Origin: Paraburkholderia sp. Ac-20340
GTDB taxonomy: Bacteria > Pseudomonadota > Gammaproteobacteria > Burkholderiales > Burkholderiaceae
Assembly: GCF_017104965.1 (NCBI RefSeq)
Contig: NZ_JAAGPR010000013.1
Span: 1 to 64,000, forward strand
Length of the DNA: 64,000 nucleotides
Direction: 5' to 3'
Part shown: positions 16,440-24,822 of the stretch, piece after piece
Position numbering within the stretch: position 1 is the first letter of the stretch
How the letters are laid out: each line of letters opens with the position of its first letter
Program-made: the position numbers and the translations under genes
Notes under the pieces: generated by a model
The model's input: only the letters and a program-made list of their open reading frames with translations
What the model was told of the DNA's origin: nothing
Database searches by the model: none

Positions 16440-19304
16440 ATGTCGGAAACGATGAAGCAATTCCAGCTGAACTCCTATCTGTTCGGCGGCAATGCTCCGT
16501 ATGTCGAAGAGCTATACGAAGCATATCTTGACAACCCTGCGTCCGTTCCGGACCAATGGCGTGAGTACTTTGACGCACTGCAAAACGTGCCGTCGACGAG
16601 CGGTTCCGCCGACAGCGATGTCGCGCACGGTCCGATCGTCGAGTCGTTTGCGCAGCGCGCGAAAGCCAATGCGTTCGTCGCCAAGGGCGGCGGCGAAGAT
16701 CTGGCCACGGCTCGCAAGCAGGTCTACGTTCAGTCCCTTATCGGCGCATATCGCTTCCTGGGTTCGCAATGGGCGAACCTGGATCCGCTGAAGCGTCGCG
16801 AGCGTCCGCCTATCCCCGAACTCGAACCTGCGTTCTACGACTTCACCGAAGCCGATATGGACCAGACGTTCAGCGCCACGAACCTGTATTTCGGTTTCGA
16901 GCGCGCGACGCTGCGCGAGATCGTCAAGGCACTGCGCGACACGTACTGCGGCACCATCGGCGCCGAGTACATGTACATCAGCGATCCGGAGCAGAAGCGC
17001 TGGTGGAAGGAGCGTCTCGAGTCGATCCGCTCAACGCCCAATTTCACCAACGACAAGAAGAAGCACATCCTGCAGCGCCTCACGGCCGCTGAAGGTCTCG
17101 AGCGCTTCCTGCACACCAAGTACGTCGGCCAGAAGCGCTTCTCGCTCGAAGGCGGCGAATCCTTCATCGCCGCGATGGACGAAGTCGTCCGTCACGCAGG
17201 CGCGAAGGGCGTGCAGGAAATCGTCATCGGCATGGCCCACCGCGGCCGTCTGAATGTGCTGGTCAATACGCTCGGCAAGATGCCGGCTGACCTGTTCGCC
17301 GAATTCGAAGGCAAGCACGTCGACGACCTGCCGGCTGGCGACGTGAAGTACCACAAGGGCTTCTCGTCGGACGTCGCCACCGAAGGCGGCCCGGTCCACC
17401 TGTCGCTCGCGTTCAACCCGTCGCACCTTGAAATCGTCAACCCGGTGGTCGAGGGTTCGGCGAAGGCTCGTATGGATCGCCGCGGCGATGCAGACGGCCT
17501 GCAGGTTCTGCCGGTGCAGATCCACGGCGACGCGGCCTTCGCAGGCCAGGGCGTCGTGATGGAAACGCTGAACCTCGCGCAAACGCGCGGTTACGGCACG
17601 CACGGCACGCTGCACATCGTCATCAACAACCAGATCGGCTTTACGACTTCGGACCCGCGCGACGCGCGTTCGACGCTGTATTGCACGGACGTGGTCAAGA
17701 TGATCGAAGCGCCGGTTCTGCACGTGAACGGCGACGATCCGGAAGCGGTCGTGCTGGCGATCCAGCTCGCGGTCGAATTCCGCATGCAGTACCACAAGGA
17801 TGTTGTCGTCGACATCATCTGCTTCCGCAAGCTCGGTCACAACGAGCAGGACACCCCGGCGGTCACGCAGCCGCTGATGTACAAGACGATCGCGAAGCAC
17901 CCGGGCACCCGTGCGCTGTACGCAGAAAAGCTCGTGCAGCAGGGCGTCATCTCGGCGGAAGACGGCGACAACTACGTCAAGGCTTACCGTGCAGCGATGG
18001 ACGAAGGCCACCACACGGTCGATCCGGTGCTCTCGAACTACAAGAGCAAGTACGCGGTTGACTGGGTGCCGTTCCTGAACCGCAAGTGGACCGACGCTGC
18101 CGATACGGCCGTGCCGCTCGCGGAGCTCAAGCGCCTCGCAGAACGCATCACCACGATCCCGGAAAACTTCAAGGTTCACCCGCTGGTCGAGCGCGTCATC
18201 AACGACCGCCGCACGATGGGCAAGGGCGAAGCGAAGCTCGACTGGGGCATGGGCGAACACCTCGCGTACGCATCGCTGGTCGCTTCGGGCTACTCGGTCC
18301 GTCTGACGGGTCAGGATTCGGGCCGCGGCACGTTCACGCACCGTCACGCTGTTCTGCACGACCAGAACCGCGAACGCTGGAACGACGGCACGTACATTCC
18401 GCTGCAGAACATCGGCGAAAACCAGGCGCAGTTCACGGTGATCGACTCGGTGCTGTCGGAAGAAGCGGTGCTGGGCTTCGAATACGGCTACTCGACGGCC
18501 GAGCCGAACACGCTCGTCGCGTGGGAAGGCCAGTTCGGCGACTTCGTCAACGGTGCACAGGTCGTGATCGACCAGTTCATCTCGTCGGGCGAAGTGAAGT
18601 GGGGCCGCGTGTCGGGTCTCACGATGCTGCTGCCGCACGGCTACGAAGGTCAGGGTCCGGAGCACTCGTCGGCACGTATCGAGCGTTTCCTGCAGCTGTG
18701 CGCCGAGCACAACATGCAGGTCGTTCAGCCGACCACGCCGGCTCAGATCTTCCACGTGCTGCGCCGTCAGATGATCCGTTTGTTCCGCAAGCCGCTGATC
18801 ATCTTCACGCCGAAGTCGCTGCTGCGTCACAAGGAAGCTGTCTCGGATCTGTCCGAACTCGCGAAGGGCTCGTTCCAGCCGGTGATCGGCGAAGTGGACG
18901 AAACCATCGACGCGAAGAAGGTCAAGCGCGTGGTGGCCTGCTCGGGCCGCGTGTACTTCGACCTCGTCGCGCATCGCCGCGAAGCGAAGGCAAACGACAC
19001 CGCGATCATCCGTATCGAACAGCTCTATCCGTTCGCTCACAAGCAGTTCGAAGCGGAGCTGAAGAAGTACGACAACGCGACGGAAGTGGTCTGGGTGCAG
19101 GACGAGCCGCAGAATCAAGGCCCGTGGTTCTACATCGAGCACCACCTGAAGGAAGGCATGAAGGAAGGCATGAAGCTCGCGTACAGCGGCCGTCCGGCTT
19201 CGGCCTCGCCGGCTGTCGGCTACTACGCGAAGCACTACGAGCAGCAGAAGGCGCTGATCGAAGGTGCATTCGGCCGCCTGAAGGGCGCGCAGGTCGCGAA
19301 GTAA
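16440..19304 (+). CDS. odhA: 2-oxoglutarate dehydrogenase E1 component
   Basis: Thiamine-diphosphate enzyme that decarboxylates 2-oxoglutarate in the TCA cycle and passes the succinyl group to the E2 lipoyl domain. The 954-residue protein has the short E2-binding N-terminus (NSYLFGGNAPYVEELYEAYL), then the E1 core with GMAHRGRLNVLVNTLGK and HNEQDTPAVTQPLMY, and the transketolase-like second half (GQDSGRGTFTHRHAVLHDQ). ATG 16440 has an aaagg ribosome-binding site. First gene of odhA-odhB-lpdA; long hairpins separate each pair of genes. Also named sucA. Confidence 0.97.
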   Translation: MSETMKQFQLNSYLFGGNAPYVEELYEAYLDNPASVPDQWREYFDALQNVPSTSGSADSDVAHGPIVESFAQRAKANAFVAKGGGEDLATARKQVYVQSLIGAYRFLGSQWANLDPLKRRERPPIPELEPAFYDFTEADMDQTFSATNLYFGFERATLREIVKALRDTYCGTIGAEYMYISDPEQKRWWKERLESIRSTPNFTNDKKKHILQRLTAAEGLERFLHTKYVGQKRFSLEGGESFIAAMDEVVRHAGAKGVQEIVIGMAHRGRLNVLVNTLGKMPADLFAEFEGKHVDDLPAGDVKYHKGFSSDVATEGGPVHLSLAFNPSHLEIVNPVVEGSAKARMDRRGDADGLQVLPVQIHGDAAFAGQGVVMETLNLAQTRGYGTHGTLHIVINNQIGFTTSDPRDARSTLYCTDVVKMIEAPVLHVNGDDPEAVVLAIQLAVEFRMQYHKDVVVDIICFRKLGHNEQDTPAVTQPLMYKTIAKHPGTRALYAEKLVQQGVISAEDGDNYVKAYRAAMDEGHHTVDPVLSNYKSKYAVDWVPFLNRKWTDAADTAVPLAELKRLAERITTIPENFKVHPLVERVINDRRTMGKGEAKLDWGMGEHLAYASLVASGYSVRLTGQDSGRGTFTHRHAVLHDQNRERWNDGTYIPLQNIGENQAQFTVIDSVLSEEAVLGFEYGYSTAEPNTLVAWEGQFGDFVNGAQVVIDQFISSGEVKWGRVSGLTMLLPHGYEGQGPEHSSARIERFLQLCAEHNMQVVQPTTPAQIFHVLRRQMIRLFRKPLIIFTPKSLLRHKEAVSDLSELAKGSFQPVIGEVDETIDAKKVKRVVACSGRVYFDLVAHRREAKANDTAIIRIEQLYPFAHKQFEAELKKYDNATEVVWVQDEPQNQGPWFYIEHHLKEGMKEGMKLAYSGRPASASPAVGYYAKHYEQQKALIEGAFGRLKGAQVAK

Positions 19305-19317
19305 GCACAGTGAGCTA

Positions 19318-19383
19318 ACGAACCGGGAAGGCGCGTGACATAGGCGCGCGCTTTCCCGCGCTCAGGTGCGCGACCCGGTTCGT
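19318..19383 (+). other. Long inverted repeat between odhA and odhB
   Basis: acgaaccggg (19318-19327) and cccggttcgt (19374-19383) pair perfectly over ten bases and enclose further G/C-rich pairing. No T-run follows, so the transcript can continue into odhB. Likely an mRNA processing or stability element. Confidence 0.5.
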
Positions 19384-19409
19384 CCTAGATACGTATTCAG
19401 GAACATCAA

Positions 19410-20678
19410 ATGGCTATTGTTGAAGTCAAGGTCCCCCAGCTTTCGGAGTCGGTTTCGGAAGCAACGATGCTGCAGTGGAAGAAGAAGCCGGGCGAAGCGA
19501 TCGCCCAGGACGAAATCCTCATCGAAGTGGAGACGGATAAGGTCGTTCTCGAAGTCCCCGCGCCGGCTGCCGGCGTGCTGGCCGAGATCGTGGCAAATGA
19601 CGGCGATACCGTCGTCGCAGATCAAGTGATCGCCCGTATCGATACGGAAGGCAAGGCGAGCGCCGCTGCAGCGCCTGCAGCCGCCGCCGCTCCGGCTGCT
19701 GCTGCACCGGCTGCCGCTCCGGCCGTCGCTGCTGCTGCATCGACGTCGAGCAGCAACATCGCATCGCCGGCAGCGACCAAGCTGATGGCAGAGAAGGGTC
19801 TGGCAGGCGGCGACGTCGCCGGCACGGGCCGCGATGGCCGCATCACCAAGCAGGACGTGCTGGGCGCAGGCGCGCCGAAGGCCGCTCCGGCAGCCGCACC
19901 GGCTGGCAAGCCCGCCGCTGCGAAGCCGTCGCTGCCGCAAGTCAACGCACCGGCATCGGCTGCGAACTGGCTCAACGACCGCCCGGAACAGCGCGTGCCG
20001 ATGTCGCGTCTGCGTGCGCGTATCGCCGAGCGTCTGCTCGAGTCGCAGCAAACCAACGCCATCCTCACGACGTTCAACGAAGTGAACATGGCGCCGGTCA
20101 TGGACCTGCGCAACAAGTACAAGGACAAGTTCGAGAAGGAACATGGCGTGAAGCTGGGCTTCATGTCGTTCTTCGTGAAGGCTGCGGTTCACGCCCTCAA
20201 GAAGTTCCCGCTCGTGAACGCGTCGATCGACGGTAACGACATCGTCTACCACGGCTACTTCGACATCGGTATCGCTGTCGGTTCGCCGCGCGGTCTGGTG
20301 GTGCCCATCCTGCGCAACGCAGACCAGATGAGCCTCGCTGACATCGAGAAGAAGATTGCCGAATTCGGCCAGAAGGCCAAGGACGGCAAGCTGTCGATCG
20401 AAGAAATGACGGGTGGCACGTTCTCGATCTCGAACGGCGGTGTGTTCGGCTCGATGCTCTCGACCCCGATCATCAACCCGCCGCAGTCGGCGATCCTGGG
20501 CGTGCACGCGACCAAGGAACGCGCTGTGGTGGAAAACGGCCAGATCGTGATCCGTCCGATGAACTACCTCGCGATGTCGTACGACCACCGCATCATCGAC
20601 GGCCGCGAAGCCGTCCTGTCGCTGGTCGCCATGAAGGATGCGCTGGAAGATCCGGCGCGCCTGCTGCTCGACCTGTAA
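19410..20678 (+). CDS. odhB: 2-oxoglutarate dehydrogenase E2, dihydrolipoyl succinyltransferase
   Basis: Core acyltransferase of the 2-oxoglutarate dehydrogenase complex, moving succinyl groups to CoA. The 422 residues contain one lipoyl domain (1-80, lipoyl Lys44 in VETDKVVLEV), an Ala/Pro linker (about 85-110), a peripheral-subunit-binding domain (about 115-150, SPAATKLMAEKGLAGGDVAG), a second Ala/Pro linker, and the catalytic domain with SYDHRIIDGREAV (catalytic His393). Start ATG 19410 is the conserved MAIVEVKVPQLSES. Second gene of the operon. Also named sucB. Confidence 0.97.
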   Translation: MAIVEVKVPQLSESVSEATMLQWKKKPGEAIAQDEILIEVETDKVVLEVPAPAAGVLAEIVANDGDTVVADQVIARIDTEGKASAAAAPAAAAAPAAAAPAAAPAVAAAASTSSSNIASPAATKLMAEKGLAGGDVAGTGRDGRITKQDVLGAGAPKAAPAAAPAGKPAAAKPSLPQVNAPASAANWLNDRPEQRVPMSRLRARIAERLLESQQTNAILTTFNEVNMAPVMDLRNKYKDKFEKEHGVKLGFMSFFVKAAVHALKKFPLVNASIDGNDIVYHGYFDIGIAVGSPRGLVVPILRNADQMSLADIEKKIAEFGQKAKDGKLSIEEMTGGTFSISNGGVFGSMLSTPIINPPQSAILGVHATKERAVVENGQIVIRPMNYLAMSYDHRIIDGREAVLSLVAMKDALEDPARLLLDL

Positions 20679-20742
20679 ATGCGAGGTAGCGCGAGCGGGG
20701 CGCATGTCCTGCTCGCGCATCCAGTCTCACACTGAGCGGCGC

Positions 20743-20775
20743 GCGCGCGGGTTCCGGAAGCCGGAACCCGCGCGC
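20743..20775 (+). other. Very stable hairpin between odhB and lpdA
   Basis: A 15-bp perfect stem (20743-20757 with 20761-20775) closes over a 3-nt loop, aag, with ggttccgg/ccggaacc at the tip. No T-run. It ends about 26 bp before lpdA and is probably an mRNA-stability or differential-expression element. Confidence 0.55.
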
Positions 20776-20801
20776 CGCGCTCACGTATCGAAAGGATGAC
20801 C

Positions 20802-22232
20802 ATGTCCAAAGAATTTGACGTCGTCGTGATCGGCGCCGGCCCTGGCGGCTACATCGCGGCGATCCGCGCGGCTCAGCTCGGCAAGTCGGTTGCCTGTATC
20901 GAAAAGTGGAAGAACCCGGCCGGCACGCTGAAGCTCGGCGGCACCTGCCTGAACGTCGGCTGCATCCCGTCGAAGGCGCTGCTCGCTTCGTCGGAAGAGT
21001 TCGAGAACGCCCAGCATCACCTGGTCGACCACGGCATCAGCGTGGGCGACGTGAGCATCGACGTGTCGAAGATGCTCGGCCGCAAGGAAGCCATCGTCGA
21101 GAAGATGACGAAGGGCATCGAATTCCTGTTCCGCAAGAACAAGATCACCTGGCTCAAGGGCCATGGCAAGTTCACCGGCAAGAACGACGCCGGCGTGCAG
21201 ATCGAAGTCTCGGGCGAAGGCGAAACCGAAGTCGTGACGGCGAAGAACGTCATCATCGCGACGGGTTCGAAGGCGCGCCATCTGCCGGGCATGCCGGTCG
21301 ACAACAAGATCATCGCCGACAACGAAGGCGCGCTCTCGTTCGACTCCGTGCCGAAGAAGCTGGCCGTGATCGGCGCTGGCGTGATCGGTCTGGAGCTGGG
21401 TTCGGTGTGGCGTCGTCTGGGCGCGGAAGTGACCGTGCTCGAAGCGCTGCCGGAATTCCTCGGCGCGGCTGACCAGGCGCTCTCGAAGGAAGCAGCCAAG
21501 CTCTTCAAGAAGCAAGGTCTGGACATTCACGTCGGCGTGAAGGTGGGCGAAGTCAAGGCCACCGACAAGAACGTCACGATCAACTACACGGACAAGGACG
21601 GCAACGCGCAAGTGCTCGAAGCCGACCGCCTGATCGTGTCGGTTGGCCGCGTGCCGAACACCGATAACCTCGGTCTCGAAGCGATCGGTCTGAAGACCAA
21701 CGAGCGTGGCTTTATCGACATCGACGATCACTGCGCAACGGCTGTGCCGAACGTGTACGCGATCGGCGACGTGGTGCGTGGTCCGATGCTCGCGCACAAG
21801 GCCGAAGACGAAGGCGTGCTGGTTGCCGAAATCATCGACGGTCAGAAGCCGCACATCGACTACAACTGCATTCCGTGGGTGATCTACACCGAACCGGAAA
21901 TCGCGTGGGTCGGCAAGACGGAACAGCAGCTCAAGGCCGAAGGCCGCGAGATCAAGACGGGCCAGTTCCCGTTCATGGCTAACGGCCGGGCGCTTGGCAT
22001 CAACAAGGCCGACGGCTTTGTGAAGATGATCGCCGACGCGAAGACCGACGAGCTGCTCGGCGTGCACATCATCTCGGCGAACGCATCGGACCTGATCGCG
22101 GAAGCCGTGGTGGCGATGGAATTCAAGGCTGCCGCCGAAGACCTCGGCCGCATCTGCCATCCGCACCCGTCGCTGTCCGAAGTCATGCGCGAAGCCGCAC
22201 TCGCTACCGACAAGCGCGCGCTCAACATGTAA
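20802..22232 (+). CDS. lpdA: Dihydrolipoyl dehydrogenase (E3)
   Basis: FAD enzyme reoxidising the lipoyl group of E2 and making NADH. The 476-residue protein starts MSKEFDVVVIGAGPGGYIAA (FAD-binding Rossmann), has the redox disulfide in GGTCLNVGCIPSKAL, an NAD-binding domain (VIGAGVIGLELGSVWRRLGA), and the C-terminal dimer motif with the catalytic His-Glu pair (CHPHPSLSEV). ATG 20802 is chosen because aaagg lies six bases upstream; ATG 20796 is in frame but has no room for a ribosome-binding site. Third gene of odhA-odhB-lpdA. Confidence 0.96.
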   Translation: MSKEFDVVVIGAGPGGYIAAIRAAQLGKSVACIEKWKNPAGTLKLGGTCLNVGCIPSKALLASSEEFENAQHHLVDHGISVGDVSIDVSKMLGRKEAIVEKMTKGIEFLFRKNKITWLKGHGKFTGKNDAGVQIEVSGEGETEVVTAKNVIIATGSKARHLPGMPVDNKIIADNEGALSFDSVPKKLAVIGAGVIGLELGSVWRRLGAEVTVLEALPEFLGAADQALSKEAAKLFKKQGLDIHVGVKVGEVKATDKNVTINYTDKDGNAQVLEADRLIVSVGRVPNTDNLGLEAIGLKTNERGFIDIDDHCATAVPNVYAIGDVVRGPMLAHKAEDEGVLVAEIIDGQKPHIDYNCIPWVIYTEPEIAWVGKTEQQLKAEGREIKTGQFPFMANGRALGINKADGFVKMIADAKTDELLGVHIISANASDLIAEAVVAMEFKAAAEDLGRICHPHPSLSEVMREAALATDKRALNM

Positions 22233-22296
22233 TGCAGCAGGGCAGGGCGACGGCCGCAAGGCCGCGTCCGGCTCGCGGTACTTGCATCACGTACAG

Positions 22297-22327
22297 AGGC
22301 GGACGGGTTCGAACCCGCTCCGCCTTT
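22297..22327 (+). terminator. Hairpin between lpdA and zapE
   Basis: aggcgga (22297-22303) and tccgcct (22319-22325) flank the perfect palindrome cgggttcgaacccg (22304-22317). Only three T residues follow, so termination is probably partial. Confidence 0.45.
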
Positions 22328-22347
22328 ACTCATTTGTGGCCCACGAA

Positions 22348-23445
22348 ATGAACGTCACCGAATACTACGAATCAGAACTGCAGAAACGGGGATATAAACC
22401 GGATGCGGCGCAGCGCGTCGCCATCGATCGGCTGCAGCGGTGCTACGACGAGTGGGTCGAATACAAATCGCGTCGCTCGAACGCGTTCTGGAAGCTCATC
22501 AATCGCCCGGATCTGCCGCGCGGCGTGTACATGTGGGGCGGCGTGGGGCGCGGCAAGAGCTTCCTGATGGACAGCTTCTATGCGGTCGTGCCGGTGCAGC
22601 GTAAGACGCGTCTGCATTTTCACGAGTTCATGCGCGAAGTGCATCGCGAACTTGAAGAACTCAAAGGCCAGTCCGATCCGCTCGACGAACTCGCGCGCCG
22701 CATTGCGAAGCGCTATCGCCTGATCTGCTTCGACGAATTCCACGTCTCCGATATCGCGGACGCGATGATTCTCTATCGTCTGCTCGACCGTCTGTTCGAG
22801 AACGGCGTGCAGTTCGTGATGACCTCCAATTACGACCCGGATCTGCTGTATCCCGATGGCCTGCATCGCGACCGCATGCTGCCCGCCATCGCGCTGATCA
22901 AGGAAAAGCTCGATGTCCTGAATGTCGATGCCGGTATCGATTATCGCCAGCGCACGCTCGCGCAGGTCGAGGTCTATCACACGCCGCTGGGCGCGGCGGC
23001 CGACAAGGCGCTGCGTCATTCGTTTACGGATCTGGCTGCGGTGCCCGACGAAAGCCCGATCCTGCGCATTGAAAAGCGCGAACTGAAGGCGCTGCGAAAA
23101 GCCGATGGCGTGGTGTGGTTCGACTTCGCGACGCTGTGCGGCGGCCCGCGCTCGCAGAACGACTATCTCGAACTGGCCAGCCGTTTCCACGCGGTCATTC
23201 TCTCCGACGTGCCGCAGATGTCGCCGCGCATGGCCTCCGAGGCGCGCCGCTTCACCTGGCTCATCGACGTGTTCTACGACCACAAGGTCAAGCTGCTGAT
23301 GTCGGCGGCGGTGCCGGCTGAGGATCTCTATCCCGAAGGGCCGATGGCGAACGAATTCACGCGCACGGTCTCGCGTATCGTCGAAATGCAGTCGAAGGAA
23401 TATCTGGAAACGCCGCGTCGGATCGTCGATACGTCGCTGACCTGA
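22348..23445 (+). CDS. zapE: Cell division protein ZapE (AFG1-like ATPase)
   Basis: Peripheral ATPase that, in E. coli, associates with FtsZ at the division site and is important under low oxygen or heat. The 365-residue protein has Walker A GGVGRGKS at 64-71, Walker B CFDEF at 127-131, the sensor segment FVMTSNYDPDLLYPDGLHRD, and the conserved C-terminus RFTWLIDVFYDHKVKLL. ATG 22348 gives the usual N-terminus MNVTEYYESEL; the frame stays open 66 bases upstream through the hairpin. It follows the odh operon after a partial terminator, as in other Burkholderiales. Confidence 0.94.
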   Translation: MNVTEYYESELQKRGYKPDAAQRVAIDRLQRCYDEWVEYKSRRSNAFWKLINRPDLPRGVYMWGGVGRGKSFLMDSFYAVVPVQRKTRLHFHEFMREVHRELEELKGQSDPLDELARRIAKRYRLICFDEFHVSDIADAMILYRLLDRLFENGVQFVMTSNYDPDLLYPDGLHRDRMLPAIALIKEKLDVLNVDAGIDYRQRTLAQVEVYHTPLGAAADKALRHSFTDLAAVPDESPILRIEKRELKALRKADGVVWFDFATLCGGPRSQNDYLELASRFHAVILSDVPQMSPRMASEARRFTWLIDVFYDHKVKLLMSAAVPAEDLYPEGPMANEFTRTVSRIVEMQSKEYLETPRRIVDTSLT

Positions 23446-23566
23446 TTGTTGGCGGGCGTGGCGGGTGGGGCGCGATAGCGGTCTGTCATCCCGAAATAGC
23501 GCTCGAAGCGTGTTTTCAAGATTCGGACTCGTCTGATATGGGCGGCCCGGTCAAGTCGATATCTTG

Positions 23567-23586
23567 TGTCAGGACTGGTTCTGACA
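23567..23586 (+). promoter_or_regulatory. Inverted repeat before the transposase-like gene
   Basis: TGTCAG (23567-23572) and CTGACA (23581-23586) are separated by 8 nt and end just before the aaaggag ribosome-binding site (about 23586-23592). It could be an operator or hide the ribosome-binding site in a hairpin. Confidence 0.35.
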
Positions 23587-23598
23587 AAGGAGTAGACC

Positions 23599-24054
23599 AT
23601 GACCCCGCATCGCGATATTACCGAGGAAGAATGGCAGCGCATCATTCCGCTGCTGCCCGAATTGCGCCCGCGCTCGGAAATGCGCGGCCGGCCACTCGCC
23701 AACACCCGTTCGGTGCTCAACGGCGTCCTGTGGGTCATGTATAGCGGCGCAACCTGGTCGGCCATGCCGCGCCGTTACCCTTCGTATCAAACCTGCCATC
23801 GCCGCTTCAAGGCATGGCACGACGAAGGCGTGCTCAAGACCGTGATGGCCGAGCTTTTCGGCGAAGAAGGCGTCGCTCTGTGCGAGATCATCGAAGCACG
23901 CATGCGCAAGCATCTGAGCCGCGCGGAAAAAGCCGCGGCGCGCGTGCAGGATGGTCTGCCGCCGGCGCCGCGCAATTCGCCGTTCAGCCCTGCGGTGGCG
24001 CAAGGCGTGTTGCCGTCGCTGGGCTATCGCTCGGTGTATCGGCATACGGCTTGA
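23599..24054 (+). CDS. Short IS5-type transposase-derived protein, probably domesticated
   Basis: A 151-residue protein resembling the N-terminal DUF4096-type DNA-binding part of IS5-family transposases (DITEEEWQRIIPLLPE, RSVLNGVLWVMYSGATWSAM, RRFKAWHDEGVLKTVM). The DDE catalytic domain is absent: after about residue 85 it continues into a basic helical tail unlike a transposase. No terminal inverted repeats or target duplication are obvious. It has its own aaaggag ribosome-binding site and a strong terminator at 24091, and base composition matches its neighbours. This suggests a retained host gene rather than a dead insertion. Function unknown; DNA binding is plausible. Confidence 0.7.
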   Translation: MTPHRDITEEEWQRIIPLLPELRPRSEMRGRPLANTRSVLNGVLWVMYSGATWSAMPRRYPSYQTCHRRFKAWHDEGVLKTVMAELFGEEGVALCEIIEARMRKHLSRAEKAAARVQDGLPPAPRNSPFSPAVAQGVLPSLGYRSVYRHTA

Positions 24055-24090
24055 TACCGCGCGCAATCGCTCGATAGCCGCCTGAAATGA

Positions 24091-24130
24091 AACGAGGCCG
24101 CCTTGCATTCAAGGCGGCCTCGTTGTTTTT
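24091..24130 (+). terminator. Bidirectional intrinsic terminator
   Basis: aacgaggccgcctt (24091-24104) pairs perfectly with aaggcggcctcgtt (24111-24124) over gcattc, then gttttt. The opposite strand also ends in a T-rich run, so it can stop the convergent DUF2147 gene as well. Confidence 0.9.
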
Positions 24131-24172
24131 ATCTGCGCGGTGCAGTCGCGCCATGCAGTCTGCTTTACGGCG

Positions 24173-24646
24173 TTATTGCTGGCGCACCCACGTCTGCGAG
24201 CGGCCCAGCAGCGAGATGCCCATATAGCCGCGCACGACCAGTTTCTGGCCGCCGTCTTCGGTGTGCATCTTGCAGCGATAGATCTTGCCGTTTTCCGGAT
24301 CGAGGATGTTGCCGCCGTCCCATTCGTCGCCGGCCTTCTTCATACCGTCGATGATCGTCATGCCGAGGATCAGTTGATCCTTGCGCGCATCGGTACAGGC
24401 GGAGCAGCGGCGATCGGGTTGATCGTTCGCGCCCAGACCCTTGATGACCTTGCCGGAGAGCGCGCCGCTGCCGTCGTCGCTGATCTGCACGAGCGCCTTC
24501 GGCTGGCCCGTATGATCGTCGATGGTCTGCCACACGCCGACCGGCGAATTCGCCTGTGCGTGCGCCGCGACCACGGCGCCGAGCAGCGCGCCGGCCAGCG
24601 CGATCTGACGCGCTGCGCGTGCCAATGCCGGATTGAATGCCTTCAT
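24173..24646 (-). CDS. Secreted DUF2147 protein
   Basis: A 157-residue exported protein. Residues 1-30 form a signal peptide with an AHAQA cleavage region; the mature part begins near NSPVGVWQTIDDHTGQPKA. This DUF2147 signature is followed by the family glycine core and a CSAC pair near residues 81-84 that could form a disulfide. DUF2147 proteins are small beta-rich periplasmic or secreted proteins without a settled function. ATG 24646 has a strong GGAGGAAG ribosome-binding site. It lies 176 bp after the TpsB gene on the same strand; whether it is co-transcribed is not clear. Confidence 0.8.
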   Translation of the reverse strand: MKAFNPALARAARQIALAGALLGAVVAAHAQANSPVGVWQTIDDHTGQPKALVQISDDGSGALSGKVIKGLGANDQPDRRCSACTDARKDQLILGMTIIDGMKKAGDEWDGGNILDPENGKIYRCKMHTEDGGQKLVVRGYMGISLLGRSQTWVRQQ

Positions 24647-24822
24647 GTGTCTTCCTCCACTGATGTTTATCTATGTATGTACCGCTTCGCGTCGGGCCGC
24701 GTGAGCACGACGGTCAGGGCAGGATACGCGAAAGCGCCGCCCGCGTTTGCGAGGAGAAACTCTAGTCGGCGGGTACGGCCGCGCAGCGCACGGCGCATAC
24801 CCGCTCGTGAGATCAGGTCGGA

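Noticed and set aside
17031..19235. 734-codon minus-strand frame opposite odhA
   Set aside because: Antisense shadow of a strongly conserved gene.
22304..22325. gggttcgaaccc resembling a tRNA T-arm
   Set aside because: The palindrome is part of a hairpin; no other tRNA arms upstream.
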